Origin: Patulibacter sp.
GTDB lineage: Bacteria; Actinomycetota; Thermoleophilia; Solirubrobacterales; Solirubrobacteraceae
Length of the DNA stretch: 44,094 nt
Assembly: GCF_030655195.1 (NCBI RefSeq)
Contig: NZ_JAURWA010000047.1
Location: forward strand, 1-44,094
Direction: 5' to 3'
Shown here: positions 7,442 to 16,534 of the stretch, piece by piece
Layout of the letters: the number at the start of each line of letters is the position of its first letter
Numbering within the stretch: position 1 is the first letter of the stretch
The notes under the pieces: generated by a model
What the model was told of the DNA's origin: nothing
The model's input: the letters and a program-made list of their open reading frames with translations, nothing else
Database searches by the model: none
Made by a program: the position numbers and the translations under genes

Positions 7442-9496
7442 ATGACCAGCACCCCCGACCCCACACCCCCACAGCACGACCCCGGCCCCGACGGGCGGCG
7501 CTCCGGCGTCCCCTCCGTCGTCGAGATCGAGTCCGCCCCGACCGCGGGCGCCACCCCGTCCCGCCCCCCGGTCGACGCCGAGATCGCCCCGTCCGGCCCG
7601 CCGTCAGGTGGCGGGCCGCCGCAGGGCGGACCGCCCACCGGCGGCGGTCCCGCAGGCGGCGACGGCGGCTCCCGGGACGGCAAGCCGTCCGCCGGAGCCC
7701 CGGCCGACCCCGAGGAGGGACGCCGCCGCGGCGGCGACGCCCTGGACCTCAAGCGCATCGTCCGACTCTTCCGTCCGTACCGCGGGCGGGTCGGCCTCGT
7801 CGCGGCCCTGATCGCCCTCTCCGCGATCGTCGGCCTGGCGCAGCCGTTCCTGCTGCGCGACGTCGTCGACCACGCGCTGCCCGACCGCGACACGAGCCTC
7901 CTGACGATCCTCGTCCTGGGGATGATCGGCGCGGCCATGGTCGGCGCCGTCCTCGACGTCGGTCAGACGTTCCTCTCGAACACCATCGGCCAGCGGGTCA
8001 TGCACGACCTGCGCACGTCGGTCTACGACCACCTGCAGAAGATGTCGCTCGCGTTCTTCACGCGGACGCGCTCCGGCGAGGTGCAGTCGCGCATCGCCAA
8101 CGACATCGGCGGCATGCAGGGCGTCGTCACCTCGACCGTGACGAGCTTCGTCTCGTCGTTCACCACCGTCGCGGCGACGCTGACGGCGATGATCTTCCTC
8201 GACTGGCGCCTGGCGCTGGCGACGCTGCTCGTCGTGCCGTTCTTCGTCTGGCTCAGCCGCACCGTCGGCAAGATGCGCCGGAAGATCGTCACCCAGCGAC
8301 AGAAGCGGATGGCCGACATGTCGGCCATCGTCGAGGAGTCGCTGTCGATCTCGGGCATCGTCCTGACCCGCACGATGGGCCGCTCCGGCGACCTCGTGAA
8401 GCGCTTCGCCGGCTCCTCGGACACCGTCGCCGACCTCGAGGTCCGCTCGGCGATGGCCGGTCGCTGGCGCATGTCGACCGTGCAGATCGCCTTCGCGACG
8501 ATGCCGGCGCTCGTCTACTGGATCGCCGGCTTCACGGCGGCCAACGGCGGGCAGTTCGTCACGATCGGCACCCTCGTCGCCTTCACGACGCTGCAGACCC
8601 GCCTGCTGATGCCGATGGTCACGCTGCTGCGCCTGGGCGTCGAGATCCAGACCTCGCTGGCGCTCTTCACCCGCGTCTTCGAGTACCTCGACACGCCGAT
8701 CGACGTCGAGGACCCGAAGGACCCCGTCCGGCTGGACCCCGCGACGGCCCGCGGCGAGGTCGCCTTCGAGCACGTCTCCTTCTCCTACGACGAGCGCTCC
8801 GGCAAGACCCTCGACGACGTCGACCTGACCGTCCCCGCCGGCGGCACGCTGGCGATCGTCGGCGAGACCGGCTCGGGCAAGACGACGCTCGGCTACCTCG
8901 TCGCCCGCATGTACGACGTGGGGGAGGGGCGCGTCACGATCGACGGGGTCGACGTCCGCGACCTCTCGCTGGAGGACCGCTCCGGCCTGGTCGGCGTCGT
9001 GGCCCAGGAGACCTACCTCCTGCACTCCTCGATCGCCGAGAACCTGCGCTTCGCCAAGCCCGACGCCACCGACGCCGAGCTGGAGGACGCCGCCCGAGCC
9101 GCCCAGATCCACGAGCTGATCGAGCGCCTGCCCGACGGCTACGACACGGTCGTCGGCGAGCGGGGCTACCGGTTCTCCGGCGGCGAGAAGCAGCGCCTGG
9201 CGATCGCCCGGGCGATGCTGCGCAACCCGCCGGTGCTGATCCTCGACGAGGCGACCTCCGCCCTGGACACCCGCACCGAGCACGCGGTCCAGGAGGCCCT
9301 GGAGACCCTGTCGGAGAACCGCACGACGATCGCGATCGCCCACCGCCTCTCGACCGTCCGCGACGCCGACCGGATCGTGGTCCTGGACCGCGGCCGCATC
9401 GTCGAGCAGGGCACGCACGACGAGCTGCTCGCCGCGGGCGGGCACTACGCGGCGCTGGTGGAGCGCGACGGCGAGCGGCAGACGCTGCCGGCGTAG
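7442..9496 (+). CDS. ABC transporter, fused permease and ATPase (MsbA/MDR type)
   Basis: A 684-aa half-exporter. The first ~95 residues are a long Pro/Gly-rich cytoplasmic extension (GGGPPQGGPP). Six membrane helices follow at about 115-400, with the coupling segment GQRVMHDLRTSVYDHLQKMS typical of type IV ABC exporters. The nucleotide-binding domain has Walker A GETGSGKTT (474-482), signature FSGGEKQR (578-585), Walker B LILDEATSALD (from about 599) and the H-loop AHRLST. It should work as a homodimer exporting lipids or hydrophobic compounds. The divergent MarR gene and shared operator suggest drug- or metabolite-inducible efflux. The proline/glycine extension is unusual for the family. Confidence 0.92.
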   Translation: MTSTPDPTPPQHDPGPDGRRSGVPSVVEIESAPTAGATPSRPPVDAEIAPSGPPSGGGPPQGGPPTGGGPAGGDGGSRDGKPSAGAPADPEEGRRRGGDALDLKRIVRLFRPYRGRVGLVAALIALSAIVGLAQPFLLRDVVDHALPDRDTSLLTILVLGMIGAAMVGAVLDVGQTFLSNTIGQRVMHDLRTSVYDHLQKMSLAFFTRTRSGEVQSRIANDIGGMQGVVTSTVTSFVSSFTTVAATLTAMIFLDWRLALATLLVVPFFVWLSRTVGKMRRKIVTQRQKRMADMSAIVEESLSISGIVLTRTMGRSGDLVKRFAGSSDTVADLEVRSAMAGRWRMSTVQIAFATMPALVYWIAGFTAANGGQFVTIGTLVAFTTLQTRLLMPMVTLLRLGVEIQTSLALFTRVFEYLDTPIDVEDPKDPVRLDPATARGEVAFEHVSFSYDERSGKTLDDVDLTVPAGGTLAIVGETGSGKTTLGYLVARMYDVGEGRVTIDGVDVRDLSLEDRSGLVGVVAQETYLLHSSIAENLRFAKPDATDAELEDAARAAQIHELIERLPDGYDTVVGERGYRFSGGEKQRLAIARAMLRNPPVLILDEATSALDTRTEHAVQEALETLSENRTTIAIAHRLSTVRDADRIVVLDRGRIVEQGTHDELLAAGGHYAALVERDGERQTLPA

Positions 9497-9518
9497 GGGC
9501 GGGCCCGGCCCGCGACCC

Positions 9519-9545
9519 GGCGGCGGTCCTCCCCGTTCCGCCGCC
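9519..9545. terminator. GC-rich hairpin after the ABC exporter gene
   Basis: GGCGGCGG (9519-9526) and CCGCCGCC (9538-9545) form an 8-bp stem with an 11-nt loop, 22 nt after the exporter stop. There is no T-run, so intrinsic termination is only possible, not shown. Confidence 0.35.
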
Positions 9546-9595
9546 CGCGGCCGCCCCGGCGTGCCGGGACGGGGCGGTCTGCGAGCATCGTCCGG

Positions 9596-10465
9596 GTGCC
9601 GCGCTCCCCGCTCGCCGCGCTGATCGCGTGCGCCGCCGTCTGCGTCCCGCTCGTCGCCTGCGGCGACGACGACTCCTCGGCCCGGGCGGCGACGTCCACC
9701 GACGGCACGACGACCGCGGCCGGGACGGCCGCCGGATCCACCGACGGGTCGGCCGCGGCCCTGGCGCGCTCGGCGGCCCGCGCCTCCGGCATCCTCGGCC
9801 CGCCCACCGGGACCGTCCCCGCGTCACGGCCGAGGGCGGTCGTCCTGATCCTCCACGGCGGCGGCTGGGCGGCGACGACGGACGACACCCTGAAGGCCGC
9901 CAACCAGGGCACCGAGGGCTACCGCTCCGGGGGCTTCGCGACCTACGCCGTGCGGATGAAGGCCGGACGCGGGGCGATCGACAGCGCGACCGCCGCCTAC
10001 GACGCGATGCGCAGGCGGTACGGCGCGCGGACGCCGATCTGCGCGATCGGCGCGTCCACCGGCGGGCACGTCGGGCTGATGCTCGCGATCGCGCGGCCCA
10101 ACCTCGCCTGCGTCGTCTCGAACGCCGGGCCGACCGACCTCCCCGCGTGGGCGCAGCAGGTCCCGGCGGCCGAGGGCCAGATCGACGGCTACTTCGGCGG
10201 CGAGCAGCGGCGCTTCAGCCCGGCGGAGCGGCCCCGCGACCTCCGGGCCCGGGTGCTCCTGCAGTACGCGAGCAACGACCGCGACGTCCCCCTGGCCCAG
10301 GGCCGCGCGTTCCGCGACGCCCGGCCGCGCGGCACGCAGCTCGTCGTCCTGCGGCCGGGCACCGCGTTCTTCGCGCACTCCGAGGTCGACGCCCGCCAGC
10401 TCGCGCAGGTCTACCCGCGCCAGGAGCGCCTGCTGCGCTCGGTGGCGCGGGCGGCGGGGCGCTGA
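9596..10465 (+). CDS. Lipoprotein alpha/beta-hydrolase (esterase-like)
   Basis: A 289-aa product with GTG start at 9596. The signal peptide ends in a lipobox, LVAC with Cys22, so the protein is probably lipid-anchored outside the membrane. A Thr/Gly/Ser linker precedes the hydrolase fold: HGGGW (87-91) is the oxyanion motif of hormone-sensitive-lipase/BD-FAE-like esterases, Ser154 lies in GASTGGH (nucleophile elbow), and Asp228 or Asp230 in NDRDVP and His261 in FAHSEV complete a plausible triad. It likely acts on a small ester or carbohydrate ester. It is monocistronic by spacing, with no functional hint from neighbours. Confidence 0.8.
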   Translation: MPRSPLAALIACAAVCVPLVACGDDDSSARAATSTDGTTTAAGTAAGSTDGSAAALARSAARASGILGPPTGTVPASRPRAVVLILHGGGWAATTDDTLKAANQGTEGYRSGGFATYAVRMKAGRGAIDSATAAYDAMRRRYGARTPICAIGASTGGHVGLMLAIARPNLACVVSNAGPTDLPAWAQQVPAAEGQIDGYFGGEQRRFSPAERPRDLRARVLLQYASNDRDVPLAQGRAFRDARPRGTQLVVLRPGTAFFAHSEVDARQLAQVYPRQERLLRSVARAAGR

Positions 10466-10615
10466 GCCGGGCGGGCCGGGGCGCCCACCCGCAGCGTCGC
10501 TCGTGATCGCGCGGCGGGGCCCCGCAACGCCTCTGTGACAGGTCGTCGACGGCGTCTCGCTACCCTGTTGGAACCCCCGTCCTACCGACGGTACGAAATC
10601 GCCCCGGAGTCCCGC

Positions 10616-11902
10616 ATGACCGAGCCCAAGACCGCCCGCCGCGTCGCCATCGTCGGCGGCAACCGCATCCCGTTCGCCCGTTCCAACGGCGCCTACGCCA
10701 CGGCGTCCAACAGCGAGATGCTGTCGGCCGCGCTCGAGGGTCTCGTGGAGCGCTACGGCCTCGAGGGCAAGAAGCTCGGCGAGGTCGCCGCCGGTGCCGT
10801 GCTGAAGCACGCGCGCGACTTCAGCATGACCCGCGAGGTCGTCCTCGGCTCGCGCCTGGACCGCGCCACGCCGGCCGTCGACATCACCCAGGCCTGCGGC
10901 ACCGGCCTCCAGGCGTCGATCTACATCGCCAACAAGATCGCCCTCGGGCAGATCGACGCCGGCATCGCCGGCGGCGTCGACACGACGTCGGACGCCCCGC
11001 TGGCCGTCGGCGACAAGCTGCGCAAGAAGCTCGTCGCGGTCAACCAGGCCCGCACCGGCGGCGACCGCGTCAAGGCGCTCCTGAAGATCCGCCCGGGCGA
11101 CATCGGCCTCGACATCCCCGCCAACCGCGAGGCCCGCACCGGCCTGTCGATGGGCGACCACCAGGCCATCACCGGCAAGGAGTGGGGGATCACCCGCGAG
11201 GCCCAGGACGAGCTGACCGTCGCGTCGCACCAGCGCCTGGCCGCCGCCTACGAGCGCGGCTTCTTCGACGACCTGATGACCCCGTTCGGCGGGCTCGAGC
11301 GCGACAACAACCTGCGCCCCGACAGCTCGCTCGAGAAGCTCGCCAAGCTGCGCCCCGTCTTCGGCGGCCCGGAGGGCACGATGACCGCCGCGAACTCGAC
11401 GCCGCTGTCCGACGGCGCGTCGACCGTGCTGCTGGCGTCGGAGGAGTGGGCGAAGGAGCAGGGCCTGCCGATCCTCGCCTACCTCGTCGACGCGCAGACC
11501 GAGGGCGTCTCGTACGTCGAGGGCGAGGAGGGCCTGCTGATGGCCCCCGCCTACGCCGTGCCGAAGCTGCTCGAGCGCAACGGCCTGTCGTTCGACGACA
11601 TCGACCTGTTCGAGATCCACGAGGCGTTCGCCTCGCAGGTGCTCTCCACGCTCAAGGCGTGGGAGGACCCGACGTTCAACCGCACGAAGCTCGGCCGCGA
11701 CACCCCGCTCGGCGCGATCGACCGCGCCAAGCTCAACGTCAACGGCGGCTCGCTCGCCGCGGCGCACCCGTTCGCCGCCACCGGCGGGCGCATCGTCGCC
11801 AGCCTCGCCAAGGAGCTGCACCAGCGCGGCTCCGGCCGCGGCCTGATCTCGATCTGCGCCGCCGGCGGCATCGGCGTCACCGCCATCGTCGAGGCCGCCT
11901 AG
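10616..11902 (+). CDS. fadA2: Acetyl-CoA acetyltransferase (thiolase), FadA2/FadI-like
   Basis: A 428-aa product. ATG 10616 follows GGAG at good spacing, and the fold begins RRVAIVGGNRIPFARSNGAY. Thiolase residues are present: acylated Cys94 in QACGTGLQ, HEAFA as the third motif, His384 in AAAHPFAATGGR and Cys414 in ICAAGGIG. It cleaves 3-ketoacyl-CoA with CoA, or condenses in reverse. It is followed by a large FabG and a MaoC hydratase. The same three families are neighbours in Mycobacterium tuberculosis (fadA2 Rv0243, fabG4 Rv0242c, htdX Rv0241c), which supports the symbol. The set could run a short reductive or oxidative acyl-CoA cycle. Confidence 0.88.
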   Translation: MTEPKTARRVAIVGGNRIPFARSNGAYATASNSEMLSAALEGLVERYGLEGKKLGEVAAGAVLKHARDFSMTREVVLGSRLDRATPAVDITQACGTGLQASIYIANKIALGQIDAGIAGGVDTTSDAPLAVGDKLRKKLVAVNQARTGGDRVKALLKIRPGDIGLDIPANREARTGLSMGDHQAITGKEWGITREAQDELTVASHQRLAAAYERGFFDDLMTPFGGLERDNNLRPDSSLEKLAKLRPVFGGPEGTMTAANSTPLSDGASTVLLASEEWAKEQGLPILAYLVDAQTEGVSYVEGEEGLLMAPAYAVPKLLERNGLSFDDIDLFEIHEAFASQVLSTLKAWEDPTFNRTKLGRDTPLGAIDRAKLNVNGGSLAAAHPFAATGGRIVASLAKELHQRGSGRGLISICAAGGIGVTAIVEAA

Positions 11903-11918
11903 CACCCAGCAGCACCAC

Positions 11919-11948
11919 GGGTCCGCCGCCGCGCGCGGCGGCGGACCC
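11919..11948. terminator. Perfect 30-bp palindrome in the fadA2-fabG4 gap
   Basis: Arms GGGTCCGCCGCCGCG (11919-11933) and its exact complement (11934-11948) meet with no spacer, 16 nt after the thiolase stop. As RNA this is a very stable hairpin. It may be an attenuator, a partial terminator or an mRNA-stability element inside the operon. Confidence 0.6.
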
Positions 11949-11992
11949 CCAGCACGCCCTCACCCGCACCCGTCGCCCTCGAGGTCCACCGC

Positions 11993-13399
11993 ATGTCCGA
12001 CACGTACCTGAAGTTCGCCAACTCCTTCCTCGGCAAGCAGGTCGCGCCGAAGCTCGGCCTGCCCCAGCCGCCCGTCCTGAAGCGCTACGTCCCCGGCCAG
12101 AAGGCCGTCGACGGCGCCGTGCTCGTCGGACAGGCCGCCGGCGGCCGCCTCGCGGGCGCCATCGCCGCGACGCTGAAGAGCGCCGACGCGCAGGTCTGGA
12201 CCGCCGAGGGTCCGCTGCGCGACGCCGCCGGCGAGGCCGACCTGGCCCCGAAGATCTACGCGGCCGACACCGCCGGCGACCAGCGCTTCCAGGCACTCGT
12301 CTTCGACGCCACGGGCATCGCGCACCCCGACGAGCTGCAGGCGCTGCACGCGTTCTTCAAGCCCGTCGCCCGCAAGCTGCGCCCGTCGGGCCGCCTGATC
12401 GTCCTCGGCACCCCGCCGGAGTCGCTGACCGCCGGCGCCCGCGTCTCGCAGCGCGCCCTGGAGGGCTTCACGCGCTCCGCCGGCAAGGAGCTCGGCAAGG
12501 GCGCCACGTCGAACCTCGTCTACGTCGCCGAGGGCGCCGAGGACCAGATCGAGTCGACGCTGCGGTTCTTCCTCTCGCCGAAGTCCGCGTTCGTCTCGGG
12601 TCAGGTCGTCCGCATCGGCGTGGGCTCCAGCAAGGCGTCCGCGGCGAAGGTGGACTGGGAGAAGCCGCTGGCCGGCAAGGTCGCGCTCGTCACCGGCGCC
12701 TCCCGCGGCATCGGCGAGGCCATCGCCGAGACGCTCGCCCGCGACGGCGCACACGTCGTCGGCCTGGACATCGAGCCGCTCGCCGACGACCTGAAGACCG
12801 TCACGGACCGCATCGGCGGCTCCGCGATCACCCTCGACGTCACCGCCGAGGACGCGCCGAAGCAGCTCGCCGAGCAGCTCAAGAAGGAGCACGGCGGCGT
12901 CGACATCGTCGTCCACAACGCCGGCATCACGCGCGACAAGCGCCTGGCGAACATGAAGCCCGAGGTCTGGGACCAGGTCATCGCGGTCAACCTGATCGCG
13001 CCGGACCGCATCACCTACGCCCTGCTGCAGGGCAAGGTGCTGAACACCGGCGGCCGCGTCATCGGCGTCGCGTCGATCGCCGGCATCGCGGGCAACAACG
13101 GCCAGACGAACTACGCCACCTCCAAGGCCGGCGTCATCGGTCTGGTCGACGCGTTCGCCGACGACATCGCCAAGGCCGGCGGCACGATCAACGCCGTCGC
13201 CCCGGGCTTCATCGAGACGCAGATGACCGCGGCGATCCCGCTGGGCATCCGCGAGGCCGGTCGTCGCCTGAGCTCGTTGGGCCAGGGCGGCCTGCCGGTC
13301 GACGTCGCCGAGACGATCGCCTGGTACGCCTCCGCCGGCTCCGGCGCCGTCCAGGGCAACGTCGTCCGCGTCTGCGGCCAGAGCCTCATCGGCGCCTGA
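11993..13399 (+). CDS. fabG4: High-molecular-weight 3-oxoacyl-(CoA/ACP) reductase, FabG4-like
   Basis: At 468 aa this is almost twice the length of an ordinary FabG. The N-terminal ~220 residues are a degenerate Rossmann-like domain (flavodoxin-like in known HMw-FabG) with no catalytic motif. The C-terminal half is a complete short-chain dehydrogenase: TGASRGIG (234-241), HNAGITRD, Ser361, Tyr374 and Lys378 in NYATSKAG. Known HMw FabG proteins such as mycobacterial FabG4 reduce 3-ketoacyl-CoA with NADH. Its place between a thiolase and a MaoC hydratase fits this. It starts 90 nt after fadA2 and after a strong hairpin. Confidence 0.9.
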   Translation: MSDTYLKFANSFLGKQVAPKLGLPQPPVLKRYVPGQKAVDGAVLVGQAAGGRLAGAIAATLKSADAQVWTAEGPLRDAAGEADLAPKIYAADTAGDQRFQALVFDATGIAHPDELQALHAFFKPVARKLRPSGRLIVLGTPPESLTAGARVSQRALEGFTRSAGKELGKGATSNLVYVAEGAEDQIESTLRFFLSPKSAFVSGQVVRIGVGSSKASAAKVDWEKPLAGKVALVTGASRGIGEAIAETLARDGAHVVGLDIEPLADDLKTVTDRIGGSAITLDVTAEDAPKQLAEQLKKEHGGVDIVVHNAGITRDKRLANMKPEVWDQVIAVNLIAPDRITYALLQGKVLNTGGRVIGVASIAGIAGNNGQTNYATSKAGVIGLVDAFADDIAKAGGTINAVAPGFIETQMTAAIPLGIREAGRRLSSLGQGGLPVDVAETIAWYASAGSGAVQGNVVRVCGQSLIGA

Positions 13400-13406
13400 A
13401 CACCGC

Positions 13407-13432
13407 CCCCGGGCGCGCCCGCGCGTCCGGGG
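13407..13432. terminator. Hairpin in the fabG4-htdX gap
   Basis: CCCCGGGCGCG (13407-13417) pairs with CGCGTCCGGGG (13422-13432), 11 bp with one G.T pair and a 4-nt loop, just after the fabG4 stop. The gene that follows has its own start region (CTGAGGATCTCC), so this may be an intercistronic processing or attenuation element. Confidence 0.5.
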
Positions 13433-13463
13433 ACCGTCCTTCCGACACCTCCTGAGGATCTCC

Positions 13464-14363
13464 ATGACGAAGACCCGCACCCTCAAGTCCGTCCCGCACG
13501 CGGCGCCGCTCTACGGCCGCGCCGCGCTGCCGATGATCCCGCTGGCCTCGCGCCTGCCGTTCGTCGCGGGCAGCACGAAGGAGATCCCGGACGTCGAGCT
13601 CGTCGTCCCCGAGGTCCGCATCGACCGGAAGAACCTGGCCGCGTACCGCGAGATCACGGGGTTCCTCAACGCCGAGGTCGTCCCGGTGACGTACGGCTTC
13701 GCGCTCGCGTTCCCGCTGCACATGGCGCTGATGACCGGGGGCGACTTCCCGTTCCCGGCCGTCGGCCTCGTGCACCTGCGCAACCGCATCGTGCAGCACC
13801 GGCCGATCGCGCCGACCGAGACGCTCCGCGTCCGCGTCAAGCCCGAGCCGCTGCAGCCGCACCCCAAGGGCCGCACGTTCGACGTCGGCACGGAGCTGCA
13901 CGCCGGTGACGAGCTCGTCTGGTCCTGCACCTCGACCTTCTTCAAGCGCGGCAAGGGCTCCTCCGACGCGGCGTCGGACGCGCCCGACCCGATCGACGCG
14001 GTCGAGGTCGACCTGTCGGCGATCTCCACGACGCGGTGGGAGCTGCCCGAGGACCTCGGTCGGCGCTTCGCGAAGGTCGGCGGGGACATCAACCCGATCC
14101 ACCTGCACCCGCTGACGGCCAAGGCCTTCGGCTTCCCGCGCCACATCGCCCACGGCATGTGGACGAAGGCGCGGGCCCTGTCGGCGATCGAGGACCTGCT
14201 GCCCGACACGTTCGCGGTCGACGTCCGGTTCCAGAAGCCGGTCTTCCTGCCCTCGACGGTCGAGTTCGGCAGCGTCACCGCCGACGGCGGCCGCACGGGC
14301 TTCGCTGCCCAGAGCGCGGAGAAGGGCGTCCCGCACCTGCGGGGGCTGGTGACGCCGAGCTAG
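13464..14363 (+). CDS. htdX: MaoC-family (R)-enoyl-CoA hydratase, HtdX-like
   Basis: A 299-aa double-hotdog protein. The N-terminal hotdog lacks an active site. The C-terminal half carries the hydratase-2 motif with Asp208 and His213 in GGDINPIHLHPLTAKAFGF, followed by RHIAHGMW. It hydrates trans-2-enoyl-CoA to (R)-3-hydroxyacyl-CoA or the reverse. Together with the FabG4-like reductase it forms an (R)-specific acyl-CoA module. The TAG stop overlaps the TAG of the convergent EamA gene in a shared CTAG. Confidence 0.85.
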   Translation: MTKTRTLKSVPHAAPLYGRAALPMIPLASRLPFVAGSTKEIPDVELVVPEVRIDRKNLAAYREITGFLNAEVVPVTYGFALAFPLHMALMTGGDFPFPAVGLVHLRNRIVQHRPIAPTETLRVRVKPEPLQPHPKGRTFDVGTELHAGDELVWSCTSTFFKRGKGSSDAASDAPDPIDAVEVDLSAISTTRWELPEDLGRRFAKVGGDINPIHLHPLTAKAFGFPRHIAHGMWTKARALSAIEDLLPDTFAVDVRFQKPVFLPSTVEFGSVTADGGRTGFAAQSAEKGVPHLRGLVTPS

Positions 14364-15316
14364 GACGGGGGACCGGGGCGGGGCGCGGTCCCCCGCGCGC
14401 CCCGGACGGCCCCGTAACTGGCCGCGGTCACGAGCCCCACGCCGACGACCTGCCAGGCGTCGAGCCGCTGGCCCAGGACGACGAGGCCCACGAGGGCCGC
14501 GACGGCCGGATCGAGGCTCAGCAGCACGCCGACCACGCGGACACCGACGCGGCGCAGTGCGGCGAACTCGAGCGCGAACGGCAGCGCGAAACCGACGACC
14601 GCGAGCAGACCGACGACCGCGAAGTCGGTGGGCCGGGCGCCCGGGGAGAACGCGGCGCCCAGGGCCACCGGCGCGGTCACCACCGCGCCGAACCCGATGG
14701 CGAGGGCCAGGCCGTCGAACCCGTCGAAGCGACCGCCGACGTTCGCGGAACACCGCAGGTACACCGCCCAGGCCCCGGCCGCGGCGAGGGCGAAGCCGAC
14801 GCCGGCGACCGATCCGGACGGCACCGCGTGGGTGACCAGGACGATTCCGATGGCCGCCAGCACGACCCAGAGCAGGTCCAGTCTCCGGCGGGACGCCAGC
14901 ACCGCGACGGACAGGGGGCCGGCGAACATGATCGCCATCGCCGACCCCAGCGGGATGCGCTCGATCGCGCTGTAGAGGCCGAGGCTCATGGCGGTGAGCG
15001 CCGTCCCCATCAGCCCGATCGCGGTCCAGTCGCGGGCGGTCCGCCCCCGGAGGCGCGGTCGGACGACCGCCAGGAGGATCGCCGCGGCGGTGGCGATCCT
15101 GAGCGCGCCCGTGCCGAAGGTGCCGAAGACGTCGAAGGTCGTCGTCGCCAGGGCGGTCGAGAGCTGGATCAGCAGGGTGGCGGAGAGCACCATGCCGACC
15201 CCGCCGGAGACCCGTGCGTCGTGGACCGCGGAGGGCGCGGGGACCACCGGTCCTCCGAGGACCGCCCGGTCGGTGCCCGTCGCGATCGCCCCGGGCGGTG
15301 GTGGGCGACCCGCCAT
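14360..15316 (-). CDS. EamA/RhtA-like drug/metabolite transporter
   Basis: A 318-aa product with about ten predicted membrane helices in two EamA repeats. It starts at ATG 15316, two bases after the thiolase stop, so it is operonic with the thiolase and SDR genes. Motifs such as LGLYSAIERIPLGSAMAIMFAGPL and the second-repeat ALRRVGVRVVGVLLSLDPAVAALVG are typical of RhtA-type exporters of amino acids or other small metabolites. In this context it may export an organic acid or pathway side-product. A stretch near the N-terminus is hydrophilic. The exported compound is unknown. Confidence 0.85.
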   Translation of the reverse strand: MAGRPPPPGAIATGTDRAVLGGPVVPAPSAVHDARVSGGVGMVLSATLLIQLSTALATTTFDVFGTFGTGALRIATAAAILLAVVRPRLRGRTARDWTAIGLMGTALTAMSLGLYSAIERIPLGSAMAIMFAGPLSVAVLASRRRLDLLWVVLAAIGIVLVTHAVPSGSVAGVGFALAAAGAWAVYLRCSANVGGRFDGFDGLALAIGFGAVVTAPVALGAAFSPGARPTDFAVVGLLAVVGFALPFALEFAALRRVGVRVVGVLLSLDPAVAALVGLVVLGQRLDAWQVVGVGLVTAASYGAVRGARGTAPRPGPPS

Positions 15317-15318
15317 CC

Positions 15319-16470
15319 TCAGACCCGCTCGATCAGCGCGGCCATCCCCATGCCGCCGGCGACGCACATCGACTCGATGCCGTAACGGCCGCCGGTGGCC
15401 TCCAGGCCGTTGATCAGCGTCGTCATGATCCGCGCGCCGGTCATCCCGAACGGGTGTCCCAGGGCGATCGCGCCGCCGAAGGGGTTCAGCTGCTCCTCGG
15501 TGATGTGCAGCTCGCGCATGCAGGGCACGATCTGGGCGGCGAACGCCTCGTTGATCTCGACGATGTCGATCTCCTCGATCGACCGGCCGGTCGCGGCGAG
15601 CAGCTTCTGGATCGCCGGGATCGGGCCGACGCCCATGACCTCGGGCCGCACGCCGGCCACGGCCGTCGCGAGGATCCGGGCCCGCGGCGTCAGTCCCAGC
15701 CGCTCGGCCTTCTCGCCGCTCATGATCAGGGTCGCGGCGGCACCGTCGTTCAGGGGACAGGCGTTGCCCGCGGTGACGGTCCCGTGCTCGGGGTCGAAGA
15801 CGGGCTTCAGCCCGGCCAGGCGCTCCATCGTGGTGCCCGGGCGCGGGCCGTCGTCCTGGCGCACGACGGTGCCGTCGGAGAGCTCGACGGGGACGATCTC
15901 CCGGTCGAAGTGGCCGGAGTCCCGGGCCGTCACGGCCCGGTTCTGGCTCGTGACCGCCCACGCGTCCTGCTCCTCGCGCGACACGTCCCACTGCTTGGCG
16001 ACGTTCTCGGCGGTCAGGCCCATCGGGACGTAGACGTCGCAGATCGAGCCCTCCGAGCCGTCCAGCCGCGGGTGCAGCGCCCAGTCGCCCGCGTCGGGGT
16101 AGCGCGAGACGGCCTCGACCCCGGCGGCGAGGTACTGGTCGCCCTCGCCGGCCGAGATCGCGTGGAACGCGGTGCGGATCGTGTGCAGCGACGACGCGCA
16201 GAAGCGGTTCGTCGTGACGCCCGGGACCTCGAACGGCAGGCCCGCCAGCAGCGACGCGGTGCGGGCGATGTTGCGGCTCTGCTCGCCGCTCGCGTTGGAG
16301 CAGCCCATCAGGACGTCGACGGTCTCCGACCAGTCCACGCCGGGGTTGCGCTCCATCAGGGCGCGGATCGGGGTGGCCGCGAGGTCCTCGGCGCGGACGT
16401 CGCGGAGCGACCCCTTGACGGCGCGGCCGATCGGGGTCCGGATGGCATCGACGATGACGACTTCGGGCAC
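15319..16470 (-). CDS. Acetyl-CoA C-acyltransferase (thiolase)
   Basis: A 383-aa standard thiolase: nucleophile Cys91 in NRFCASSLHT, Asn307 in INEAFAAQ, His339 in GHPFGMTG, Cys369 in CVAGGMG. It performs the last beta-oxidation step, releasing acetyl-CoA or propionyl-CoA from 3-ketoacyl-CoA. It lies between an SDR gene upstream (64-nt gap) and an EamA exporter downstream (2-nt gap) in one minus-strand operon. This operon diverges from the paired SDR operon across the operator at 17331-17350. The last motif has Ala where many thiolases have Gly (CVAGG rather than CxGGG). Confidence 0.92.
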   Translation of the reverse strand: MPEVVIVDAIRTPIGRAVKGSLRDVRAEDLAATPIRALMERNPGVDWSETVDVLMGCSNASGEQSRNIARTASLLAGLPFEVPGVTTNRFCASSLHTIRTAFHAISAGEGDQYLAAGVEAVSRYPDAGDWALHPRLDGSEGSICDVYVPMGLTAENVAKQWDVSREEQDAWAVTSQNRAVTARDSGHFDREIVPVELSDGTVVRQDDGPRPGTTMERLAGLKPVFDPEHGTVTAGNACPLNDGAAATLIMSGEKAERLGLTPRARILATAVAGVRPEVMGVGPIPAIQKLLAATGRSIEEIDIVEINEAFAAQIVPCMRELHITEEQLNPFGGAIALGHPFGMTGARIMTTLINGLEATGGRYGIESMCVAGGMGMAALIERV

Positions 16471-16534
16471 GGTGGTGCTCCCTTCGTGGGGCGGGGTTCG
16501 GGGCGCCGCGGACGATGCCCGCGGGGACGGTCGC

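Noticed and set aside
7399..10506. 1035-aa plus-strand frame across the ABC exporter and hydrolase genes
   Set aside because: Pro/Arg-rich composition with no motif; it is an out-of-frame shadow of two clear genes.
10577..10591. Small inverted repeat CCGTC/GACGG before fadA2 as an operator
   Set aside because: Five-base GC-rich arms are expected by chance in this composition.
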